NCBI GenBank assembly: GCA_903879715.1
Contig: CAIRMR010000007.1
Coordinates: 23,991-87,990, forward strand
Length of the DNA stretch: 64,000 nucleotides
Direction of reading: 5' to 3'
Source of the DNA: an uncultured Bacteroidales bacterium
GTDB lineage: Bacteria; Bacteroidota; Bacteroidia; Bacteroidales; UBA4417
Under the pieces are notes generated by a model. The model made no database searches and was not told the DNA's origin. It was given only the letters and a program-made list of their open reading frames with translations. Within the stretch, counting starts at the first letter, position 1; the number at the start of each line of letters is the position of its first letter. Positions 37,369 through 42,817 of this stretch are shown here, piece after piece. Made by a program: the position numbers and the translations under genes.

Positions 37369-37482
37369 ATTTTTCACTCATTCCGGATTAAGATACTTCT
37401 GTCAAACCTTATTCCGAATAAAAATGAAATTTGCCTGACATTTAAAAACTGAAGGCAGGTATTAGGTTGATTGAGTTGATAG

Positions 37483-37512
37483 CTTCTCCGCAATTGCGGA
37501 GAAGTTTTTTTT
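37483..37512 (+). terminator. Rho-independent terminator closing the PUL
   Basis: CTTCTCCGCAA pairs perfectly with TTGCGGAGAAG (11 bp) and is followed by eight T residues. It is a strong intrinsic terminator about 115 bp after the last PUL gene. Confidence 0.9.
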
Positions 37513-37555
37513 ATCTCTTTTCCCTTCCCACGCAGGCTGTGCCGGATGGCTACAT

Positions 37556-37623
37556 GCGCTTTTTCCTGTCATGGTATTTGCAGAAAAAAGCAAATACACC
37601 GAGGCACGCCAGAAAAAAAGCGC
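37556..37623. repeat. Long two-part hairpin (cruciform-capable)
   Basis: GCGCTTTTTC at 37556-37565 pairs with GAAAAAAAGCGC at 37612-37623. Inside it, GGTATTTGC at 37573-37581 pairs with GCAAATACACC at 37590-37600. The nested arms form a roughly 68-nt structure on either strand. Confidence 0.65.
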
Positions 37624-37649
37624 ACTCCACCACCGGAAGCTTGCATTTA

Positions 37650-37697
37650 CATAATGTGCTCTTATGGTCTTGGTAGAAAGCCCATAAGCACACTATG
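37650..37697. repeat. Imperfect 20-bp inverted repeat
   Basis: CATAATGTGCTCTTATGGTC at 37650-37669 pairs with GCCCATAAGCACACTATG at 37680-37697 around a 10-nt loop, with one bulge and two mismatches. Short flanking pairs (TTGCAT and ATGCAA) extend it. Confidence 0.65.
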
Positions 37698-38543
37698 CAA
37701 AGCAGCCACAGCCTGCTTACCTTCCCACTCAGCCCACTTCCTGCGTTGCTGCAAGCTATTGTCCTCAGTCTCCTTGTTCCTTCCTCCTTGTTTCGTCACC
37801 TTTCAGGCTGGCAGGTTCGGTCACTCGTTCCTCGTTCCCACGCACTAAAGCAAAGCCTCCTAAAGTCGGCTTAGCTTATAAGAAGTGCTTCACCAGCCAG
37901 ACTTCAAGGATGCCTTCACTGCGTCGTCATCCACCGTCGCCTTCGTCCAATCACTTTCGCAACCACACAAGCAGCACACTTGTATGGCAGCCAGCATTAT
38001 TGCCCTCACACCTTTTTTCGGCTCGCCGGACGCTTGCTCTCACACATTCCTTGTTACAGCGACCGGCAAGCACGAAAATCTCACACAACATAATGCAGTC
38101 CACCATCCAAGTAAGCTGCTAAGACCTGCCCACTTACAGCATTACAAGAATACAAGCCGTTTTACAAGAAGATGCCAGTCAGTTCTACAAGTGACGAGCC
38201 ATGTATCCAGGTATTTTGAGTTATAAGCGGTATTTCGTATGCGCTATCGCCCTCCGGTTGATCGTTACAGCGCATAGCCACGGCGTACGGTAAAGATCAG
38301 TTGTGCCATTTATCCGGTTTTATCTTTATTATCCCTTGCCTGCTGCCCAAGCAGTATTTATTCACCGGCAATTCATTGCTTATTTTTTAAAGGTATTGCC
38401 GTCTCATTTATACTGCCCCACGCTGCCCATAACCTACACGCCTTTATCTTCGTTTCGCAAACCTGATCCCCAAAGATATTGTTGAGCCTGCATATTCATT
38501 GCCTTCGTCAAAGCTTTTTTAGATTAGTGGCTAAAGAGGATGA

Positions 38544-38841
38544 TTTTTTTAGGAAAAGAAAAAGGGAAAAGAAAAAAAAGAAACAAATATAAAGTAGCAT
38601 TTCAGCAAATTCAAGTACAGCCTTGCAGCATCATGCTTTCTTATTTGTAGCATAATATCGCGCTGCAAAGTCTGCCCTTAGGGTGCATTCATTATTTTAT
38701 GCATGACACGCTTTGAGTTTCATAGCGTGTTTTTTTATGCAATAAAATAATGACCTGCATACTTGATTTTGCTTCCATGCTTCATTGCCTGATGGTTTCC
38801 TTTTTTTCTTTTTTCCCTTTTTCTATTTTTTCCTAAAAAAA
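38544..38841. repeat. Polypurine/polypyrimidine inverted repeat enclosing about 210 bp
   Basis: The left arm (38544-38584) is a T-run, then AGGAAAAGAAAAAGGG and a long A/G tract to GAAAC. The right arm (38795-38841) is its imperfect complement, GTTTCC, long pyrimidine tracts with TTTTTTCCC, then TTCCTAAAAAAA. The enclosed segment carries several hairpins and an intrinsic terminator. It could be a miniature element, an RNA gene cassette or a transfer/replication origin. It lies just before the small genes at the right end of element 1. Confidence 0.55.
38622..38752 (+). ncRNA. Candidate structured RNA ending in an intrinsic terminator
   Basis: On the plus strand CTTGCAGC at 38622 pairs with GCTGCAAAG at 38662-38670, with ATGCT/AGCAT nested inside. 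Then CATTATTTTATGCA at 38690-38703 pairs with TGCAATAAAATAATG at 38738-38752. This encloses ACACGCT/AGCGTGT (38706-38730) followed by seven T residues, an intrinsic terminator. The series of stems ending in a terminator suggests a small plus-strand transcript, but no promoter is evident and a DNA-level role (oriT, origin) is equally possible. Confidence 0.4.
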
Positions 38842-38895
38842 TTGTAGAAGGGGTGGTAAAGGAAAGATCGGAGTAACCTCCAAAAAACTTTCAAT

Positions 38896-39327
38896 ATGCA
38901 GAAAATCACCACTTACAGCCCCGACCAGGTGCGAAGCCCTTTCGCCTTTTTTATCCTTAATAAAGGAATGAACAGCGGCAAACCCCTGGAGCGACCCTGC
39001 CCCAATTGTTTCACCTTCAATGCATCCGATCAAAGCGAAAAGGACCATTATTACTGGATCTGCTTTGGCCTCTGGCAGTCAAAAACATTTCACCCTTACC
39101 TCAACGGTTCAGTTATTCCTTTCATCCATCTTCGGGATCTGAACCAGGTTATTAACCAGGCATCCGAAAAAGCCCTGGCAACCCCCGCCAACTTTCAAAA
39201 GACGGTTGAAGCCCTCAAAATTCTGGATCAGCACGAGAAGCAGTACCACCGCAATCTCCTGTTAATCTCAGAAGCCAAAAAGGCAATCTTCGCCAATTAC
39301 CGTTCAGTTCCATCCTTTTACCGTTAA
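38896..39327 (+). CDS. Small mobile-element protein, unknown function
   Basis: This 143-residue soluble protein has a CxxC (RPCPNCFTF) near residue 36 and an aromatic stretch (HYYWICFGLWQSKTF), then charged helices. It has no signal peptide and no enzyme motif I recognise. It is the first of three small, closely spaced genes with similar codon use near the right end of element 1, between the structured non-coding region and the DUF6266 gene. They are probably element-encoded accessory functions. Confidence 0.65.
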   Translation: MQKITTYSPDQVRSPFAFFILNKGMNSGKPLERPCPNCFTFNASDQSEKDHYYWICFGLWQSKTFHPYLNGSVIPFIHLRDLNQVINQASEKALATPANFQKTVEALKILDQHEKQYHRNLLLISEAKKAIFANYRSVPSFYR

Positions 39328-39347
39328 ATCCTTAAAACCTTCATATT

Positions 39348-39596
39348 ATGACACAATCCGAGATTATCAGTAGAACCTTCCGTTTCGTTTACAACATCCC
39401 TTCAAATTTTATTGAAGAGATTTGGTCCGACAGCCCACTCCTGGCCGATCATCTGAAAGCAAAGTTTATTGGCTTTTGCAAATCCGAAGGATATGCCTCA
39501 GCAAATGCAATCCTAAAATTCTTTGCATCCCTCGACGAATCCAACACCGAGAAATTCTGCATTTATGCTTCCACCTGGATGCAGCAGCACAATTAA
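39348..39596 (+). CDS. Small protein, unknown function
   Basis: This 82-residue acidic, largely helical protein (SNFIEEIWSDSPLLADHLKAKF, then FASLDESNTEKFCIYASTWMQQHN) starts 20 bp after the previous gene and ends 20 bp before the next, so it is likely in the same operon. There is no recognised domain. Confidence 0.6.
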   Translation: MTQSEIISRTFRFVYNIPSNFIEEIWSDSPLLADHLKAKFIGFCKSEGYASANAILKFFASLDESNTEKFCIYASTWMQQHN

Positions 39597-39616
39597 CCCC
39601 CTAAAATCCAAATCCT

Positions 39617-39838
39617 ATGAAAAAGTATTTTAACGATCCTCGCCCCATCACAATTCGTTACACCGGCAAATGTGCCGAATGTGGCACAACCCTCAAAAAA
39701 GGCTCAGCAGCTTATTATTGGCCTTCTGATGGCAAACTTTATTGCCTATCCTGTGGCGAATCCGAGTACCGGCAGTTCCTCTCAGCTGCCTCTGATGAAG
39801 AAGTCTACCAGGGAATCGGCAATCCTTTAGCCTGTTAA
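39617..39838 (+). CDS. Small zinc-ribbon-like protein
   Basis: This 73-residue protein has two CxxC pairs (KCAECGTTL and LYCLSCGES) about 25 residues apart, which should bind one zinc ion. It is the third gene of the small-gene operon and is followed by a hairpin terminator. Nucleic-acid binding is plausible but not shown. Confidence 0.65.
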   Translation: MKKYFNDPRPITIRYTGKCAECGTTLKKGSAAYYWPSDGKLYCLSCGESEYRQFLSAASDEEVYQGIGNPLAC

Positions 39839-39860
39839 TTACCTAAACACTTTCCTTTTA

Positions 39861-39882
39861 CCCGGTTTACCCGGGCTTTTTT
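39861..39882 (+). terminator. Terminator after the small-gene operon
   Basis: CCCGG pairs with CCGGG around TTTAC, followed by CTTTTTT, 22 bp after the zinc-ribbon gene stop. Confidence 0.6.
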
Positions 39883-39885
39883 GTG

Positions 39886-39948
39886 CACTTTGCAGACTTT
39901 GCAAGATTGCAAACTTTGCAAACTTTGCAATTCCTGCAAACTTCAAAC
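39886..39948 (+). repeat. Cluster of CTTTGCA short repeats
   Basis: Four copies of CTTTGCA (separated by GA, AGATTGCAAA and AA) and related TGCAAACTT units lie in 60 bp of the 318-bp gap before the DUF6266 gene. The first unit, GCAGACTTTGCAAGATT, resembles the stem of the terminator at 11129 in the same element. They may be binding sites or remnants of slippage. Confidence 0.45.
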
Positions 39949-40050
39949 TATTTTAACCTCTTGTTATGCAATTCAGCGCAATACGTGCAATAAGACTTCA
40001 TAACACATTGTATCACTGTATGTTATAGTAATATTTGTTATATTCCACCG

Positions 40051-40058
40051 TATCTTTG
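40051..40058 (+). promoter_or_regulatory. -7 promoter element for the DUF6266 gene
   Basis: TATCTTTG lies 99 bp before the start of the DUF6266-type gene. The nearest upstream TTTG (40034-40037) is too close for a standard -33 box, so the promoter is probable but unproven. Confidence 0.45.
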
Positions 40059-40156
40059 TACAGAAGTCAGGCTAGATATTGATTCCGTATCAATTCTATA
40101 CCAAGTCCGTATCAAGGCTACTTTTTATCAAATATTAACCTTAATACTAACGCACG

Positions 40157-40828
40157 ATGGCAATCGTACAAAATCCAATCACTGGCAGGACCCGTAAGAA
40201 ATTCGGAACTGCAGTTTTCTCGAAACACTACGAGAACAACACCATGAGAAGCAAACCTATCCAGGTTGCTAACCCACGAACCGAAGGCCAGGTATTACAG
40301 AGGAGCAAATTTGCTCAGACTGTTGACCTGATCCGACAGGTACTCCCCGTTGTTAATGATGCGTATTCTAATACGCTCAAAAACATGTCCCCTTTCAACA
40401 AGATTGTTAGCTTGAATGTCAAGAACATCTTTGCTGAAGGCACGAACGAAATTGATTACACCAAAGTTCAGTTCTGTGACAATGCCGGCAGCAATGTACG
40501 CAACGTTGAATTGACTTGTGAAGATGACCAGGTAGTTAGCTTTATCTGGGAACCTAACACATTCAATCAGGCTGAGCTTGATGAACCAGTTTCGATTATC
40601 CTGGTTAACTGTATCAAGAACAAAGCAATCAACTACCCGGCTGTTGCTTTGAGGTCGGAAAGTGCAGCCAGCGTAATTGCACCGGTTGAATGGGTTGGCG
40701 ATATGGTTGCCGCTTACTTCAACACCACTGATTACACTACTTCAAACCCAAAGGCTGATGGATCTATTCCTAAAAAGAAAGTAATCAGCTTTAAAGCCGG
40801 AGCGGATCTTGTTAAGAATGTAAAATAA
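40157..40828 (+). CDS. DUF6266-type protein
   Basis: This is a 223-residue protein. The N-terminus (MAIVQNPITGRTRKKFGTAV, then YENNTMRSKPIQVANPRTEGQ) and the central SKFAQTVDLIRQVLPVVNDAY fit DUF6266, a family common in Bacteroidota mobile elements whose role is unknown. Codon use is more regular than in its neighbours, suggesting good expression. It has its own promoter box and terminator and is the last gene before the right end of element 1. Confidence 0.75.
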   Translation: MAIVQNPITGRTRKKFGTAVFSKHYENNTMRSKPIQVANPRTEGQVLQRSKFAQTVDLIRQVLPVVNDAYSNTLKNMSPFNKIVSLNVKNIFAEGTNEIDYTKVQFCDNAGSNVRNVELTCEDDQVVSFIWEPNTFNQAELDEPVSIILVNCIKNKAINYPAVALRSESAASVIAPVEWVGDMVAAYFNTTDYTTSNPKADGSIPKKKVISFKAGADLVKNVK

Positions 40829-40849
40829 ACAAGTCACCCGCAAAAAAGT

Positions 40850-40883
40850 AAAAAGCCTGCAATCTTCGGAGAGCAGGCTTTTT
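40850..40883 (+). terminator. Terminator after the DUF6266 gene
   Basis: AAAAGCCTGC pairs with GCAGGCTTTT around a 12-nt loop containing CTTCGG, followed by a short T-run. Confidence 0.85.
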
Positions 40884-40979
40884 CTATTTCAGACCACACC
40901 TCTTTAAGGTGTAACTTATTCAATATCTGATATTTATTTTCTTTTGGTTGTTGCCCGTTTTCCTTTGGGCTTAGGCTTT

Positions 40980-41001
40980 ATGGTCGCATTTTTGGTCGCA
41001 T
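40980..41001 (+). repeat. Paired GGTCGCAT repeats, candidate integrase arm sites (right)
   Basis: This is identical over 22 bp to 5826-5847: two GGTCGCAT copies 12 bp apart. It lies 78 bp inside the right core of element 1, as an arm-type binding site should. The only other copy in the window is beside the integrase gene. Confidence 0.55.
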
Positions 41002-41009
41002 AAATGAAA

Positions 41010-41038
41010 AAAGAGTTACAAGTAACTTGTAACTCTTT
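41010..41038 (-). terminator. Terminator of the tRNA-Asn gene
   Basis: AAAGAGTTACAAGT and ACTTGTAACTCTTT form a perfect 14-bp inverted repeat with a single-base centre. On the minus strand it is followed by a T-run and lies 9 bp beyond the 3' end of the tRNA-Asn fragment. Confidence 0.7.
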
Positions 41039-41046
41039 GATTCTGA

Positions 41047-41093
41047 GGCTCCCCCTTCAGGACTTGAACCTGAGACCCTCTGATTAACAGTCA
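41047..41093 (-). pseudogene. 3' half of tRNA-Asn (GTT), split at the anticodon arm
   Basis: On the minus strand the anticodon loop CTGTTAA, the 3' anticodon strand TCAGA, variable loop GGGTC, T-arm TCAGG-TTCAAGT-CCTGA and acceptor strand AGGGGGA plus G-CC are all present. To the right, where the D-arm and 5' acceptor strand should be, the DNA does not match. The 5' half is therefore missing here and a core repeat occupies the break. This is what insertion of an element at the tRNA anticodon arm gives. The fragment may have been brought by element 1 or be the original chromosomal 3' end. Confidence 0.75.
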
Positions 41094-41102
41094 TATTTTT
41101 TA
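41079..41102 (+). other. Shared att core: attR of element 1 / attL of element 2
   Basis: TCTGATTAACAGTCA followed by TATTTTTTA matches the left core at 5690 in 23 of 24 bases. It covers the anticodon loop and 3' anticodon strand of tRNA-Asn. The second integrase gene starts about 140 bp to the right, so this site probably also serves as the left end of element 2. Confidence 0.6.
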
Positions 41103-41209
41103 GTAATATTTAGAAATTGGAATTTATCTTAATATTACTGTATATCAGTAATTTATATCATTATTTTAATGCATATTGATTGATACAAATGTAATATTAA
41201 TTGATTTTG

Positions 41210-41230
41210 TTTGTACATTTGTTTGTGCAT
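41210..41230 (+). repeat. Paired TTTGTRCAT repeats before integrase 2
   Basis: TTTGTACAT at 41210 and TTTGTGCAT at 41222 are 12 bp apart, about 110 bp from the core and 15 bp before the integrase start. This mirrors the GGTCGCAT pair of element 1 in position and spacing but not in sequence. TACATTTG within it also fits a -7 promoter box (41214-41221). Confidence 0.45.
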
Positions 41231-41244
41231 ATAATTCAATTTTT

Positions 41245-42558
41245 ATGAAAACAATCGCCCCAAAAGTATCCACCGGCATTTATCTCGATGATAGAAGAAC
41301 TAACAAGAGTGGCATTTATTTGCTTAAACTTAGAGTCACTTTCGATCGCAAAAGTAAATTCTACCCTCTTAATAATGAGAGCGGTAAAAAGATCATTCTT
41401 GCAAATACCACTTTTGCAGAAAATGAAGTATTTGCCTTTACTCCAAAGGTATTTAAAAATATAATGGCCAAGAGCCCACAGGATGATTTTCTGGTTGCAA
41501 AACAATTCCTTGATAGGATACGCAATAAAGCCAACGATATTATTAAAGATATCTCCGACTTCACCTTTGAAAAGTTTGAAAAGATTTACTTCAATACCGA
41601 TCCAGTTGAAAACGTTAACGAAAAAGACCTGTTTGTCTGGCTGAAAAGGCTAGCAAAAGATATGCGTGCTGAAGGTCGCATCTCTACTGCTGTTACTTAC
41701 GAATGTGCACTTGGTTCACTCACAACTTTTACCAGTCAGAAATCGTTTCTATTAAGTGACTTCACCACTGACTTTCTCAAAAAGTATGATGCATGGATGG
41801 AGAAAGAAAAGAAAAGCCCTACAACTACAGGCATTTATCTCCGCGCTGTCCGGGTTGCCTACAATAAAGCCATGAAAAAAGGATTGGTAACACCCGAAAA
41901 ATATCCCTTTGGTAAAAGGTCAGACGAAAAATTCCCGATCCCTAATGGAGCCAATGTCAAGAAAGCCCTGACCATTAAACAGGTTGGTGATATTGCCAAT
42001 TGCAAATTAAAAAAAGGGTCAGTTATTAGGCGTTATAGAGATTACTGGCTTTTCTGCTACCTGGCAAATGGCATGAATGTTAAGGACATGGCTCAATTAA
42101 AATATAAAAATATCGATCAGGATAAATTAACTTTCATCCGCGAGAAAACCCGGCGTGAAACAGCGAGTAATCCAAAGATCATAACAGTCGTCATAACTCC
42201 ATTGGTTACACGTATTATTAATGAATGGGGAACCAAACCCTCTCAACCGGAAACCTATATCTTCCCTATTCTTGAAGTCAATGCAACTCCTGTCCGTCAA
42301 TACAAATTAATTCAGCAGGAAACAAAAATGATAAATACATACATTGCACTTGTTGCTACAAAAGTCAAAATAAAAGAAAAAGTGACTTCGTATGTCAGCC
42401 GCCACTCTTTCGCCACCGTTCTAAAACGGTCAGGAGTTTCAACCGAGTTCATAAAGGAAAGCCTTGGACATAGCAACCTTGCAACCACCGAAAAATATCT
42501 TGCCGGTTTTGAAGATAAAGAACAAAGGAAAAACGCAGATATACTTACAAATTTTTAG
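41245..42558 (+). CDS. Tyrosine recombinase (integrase) of element 2
   Basis: This is a 437-residue integrase with an arm-binding N-terminus, a core-binding domain (about 120-225) and a catalytic domain with Arg386 (SRHSFAT), His409 (LGHSN) and Tyr418 (TEKYL). As in integrase 1 the first catalytic Arg position is replaced, within YLANGMNVKDM. The two integrases align over their whole length but are clearly divergent. The open frame begins at 41176, which would run through the paired repeats; the ATG at 41245 (MKTIAPKVSTG) is preferred. Confidence 0.9.
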   Translation: MKTIAPKVSTGIYLDDRRTNKSGIYLLKLRVTFDRKSKFYPLNNESGKKIILANTTFAENEVFAFTPKVFKNIMAKSPQDDFLVAKQFLDRIRNKANDIIKDISDFTFEKFEKIYFNTDPVENVNEKDLFVWLKRLAKDMRAEGRISTAVTYECALGSLTTFTSQKSFLLSDFTTDFLKKYDAWMEKEKKSPTTTGIYLRAVRVAYNKAMKKGLVTPEKYPFGKRSDEKFPIPNGANVKKALTIKQVGDIANCKLKKGSVIRRYRDYWLFCYLANGMNVKDMAQLKYKNIDQDKLTFIREKTRRETASNPKIITVVITPLVTRIINEWGTKPSQPETYIFPILEVNATPVRQYKLIQQETKMINTYIALVATKVKIKEKVTSYVSRHSFATVLKRSGVSTEFIKESLGHSNLATTEKYLAGFEDKEQRKNADILTNF

Positions 42559-42653
42559 CCTGATATAATCAAGCCATATTTCCGGGTAAGTTCCCACTCT
42601 CCTTTTTCAGCAGGGAAAGGGACGGATATGCGGTTCTCTGTTAATAAATTCTG

Positions 42654-42692
42654 TTAAGCGTTCTCAATTTTCGTTTTATCTTTAACGCTTAA
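42654..42692. repeat. Inverted repeat after integrase 2
   Basis: TTAAGCGTT at 42654-42662 and AACGCTTAA at 42684-42692 form a perfect 9-bp inverted repeat with a 21-bp spacer, in the 259-bp gap between integrase 2 and the 800-residue protein. It could be a terminator or protein-binding site. The rest of the gap shows nothing recognisable. Confidence 0.4.
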
Positions 42693-42817
42693 TTACCACT
42701 CTGAGTTCTAGCCGGGTTTTCTACACAGAGAGGCCTAAGCATATAATATATTAGTTATCATTCTCTTACAACAATCATAACAAAGCAAATCTTCATATAT
42801 TTAATTCATTAAGAAAA

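Larger units (their letters stand above)
37513..38543. other. Long non-coding, hairpin-rich, C-biased region
   Basis: About 1 kb without a credible gene. The plus strand is rich in C and T and poor in G; open frames here lack ribosome sites, initiation context and protein-like composition. Two strong hairpins lie at 37556-37623 and 37650-37697 and a third at 38238-38276 (TATGCGCT with AGCGCATA). The base bias and paired segments suggest a structured RNA, an origin of replication/transfer or another single-stranded functional site of the element. No known RNA family is recognised. Confidence 0.5.
5690..41102. mobile_element. Integrative element 1 with R-M, Argonaute and PUL cargo (about 35 kb)
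   Basis: The boundaries come from the 24-bp direct repeat at both ends and from a 22-bp internal repeat (two GGTCGCAT copies 12 bp apart) near each end, at 5826-5847 and 40980-41001. Contents in order are integrase, unknown protein, two HTH proteins, DUF3987 replication protein, type I R-M island, Argonaute, PUL, structured non-coding region, three small genes and a DUF6266-type protein. No relaxase, coupling protein or transfer gene is visible, so it would need mobilisation by another element or be non-conjugative. The PUL being true cargo is inferred from its position between the repeats only. Confidence 0.55.

Noticed and set aside
37467..38485. Several open frames of 60-113 codons in the region after the PUL
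   Set aside because: Composition is unlike protein (runs of Ser, His, Pro, Thr, Cys), frames overlap each other, and the region is filled with hairpins. I treat it as non-coding.
5826..41001. The 22-bp GGTCGCAT repeat pair as the actual att core
   Set aside because: The 24-bp repeat farther out lies at a tRNA anticodon arm and has the same distance to the integrase in both elements, which better fits a core. The GGTCGCAT pairs fit arm sites. It remains an alternative for element 1.
41047..41102. A complete tRNA-Asn gene
   Set aside because: The bases where the D-arm and 5' acceptor strand should be do not match; only the 3' half is present.
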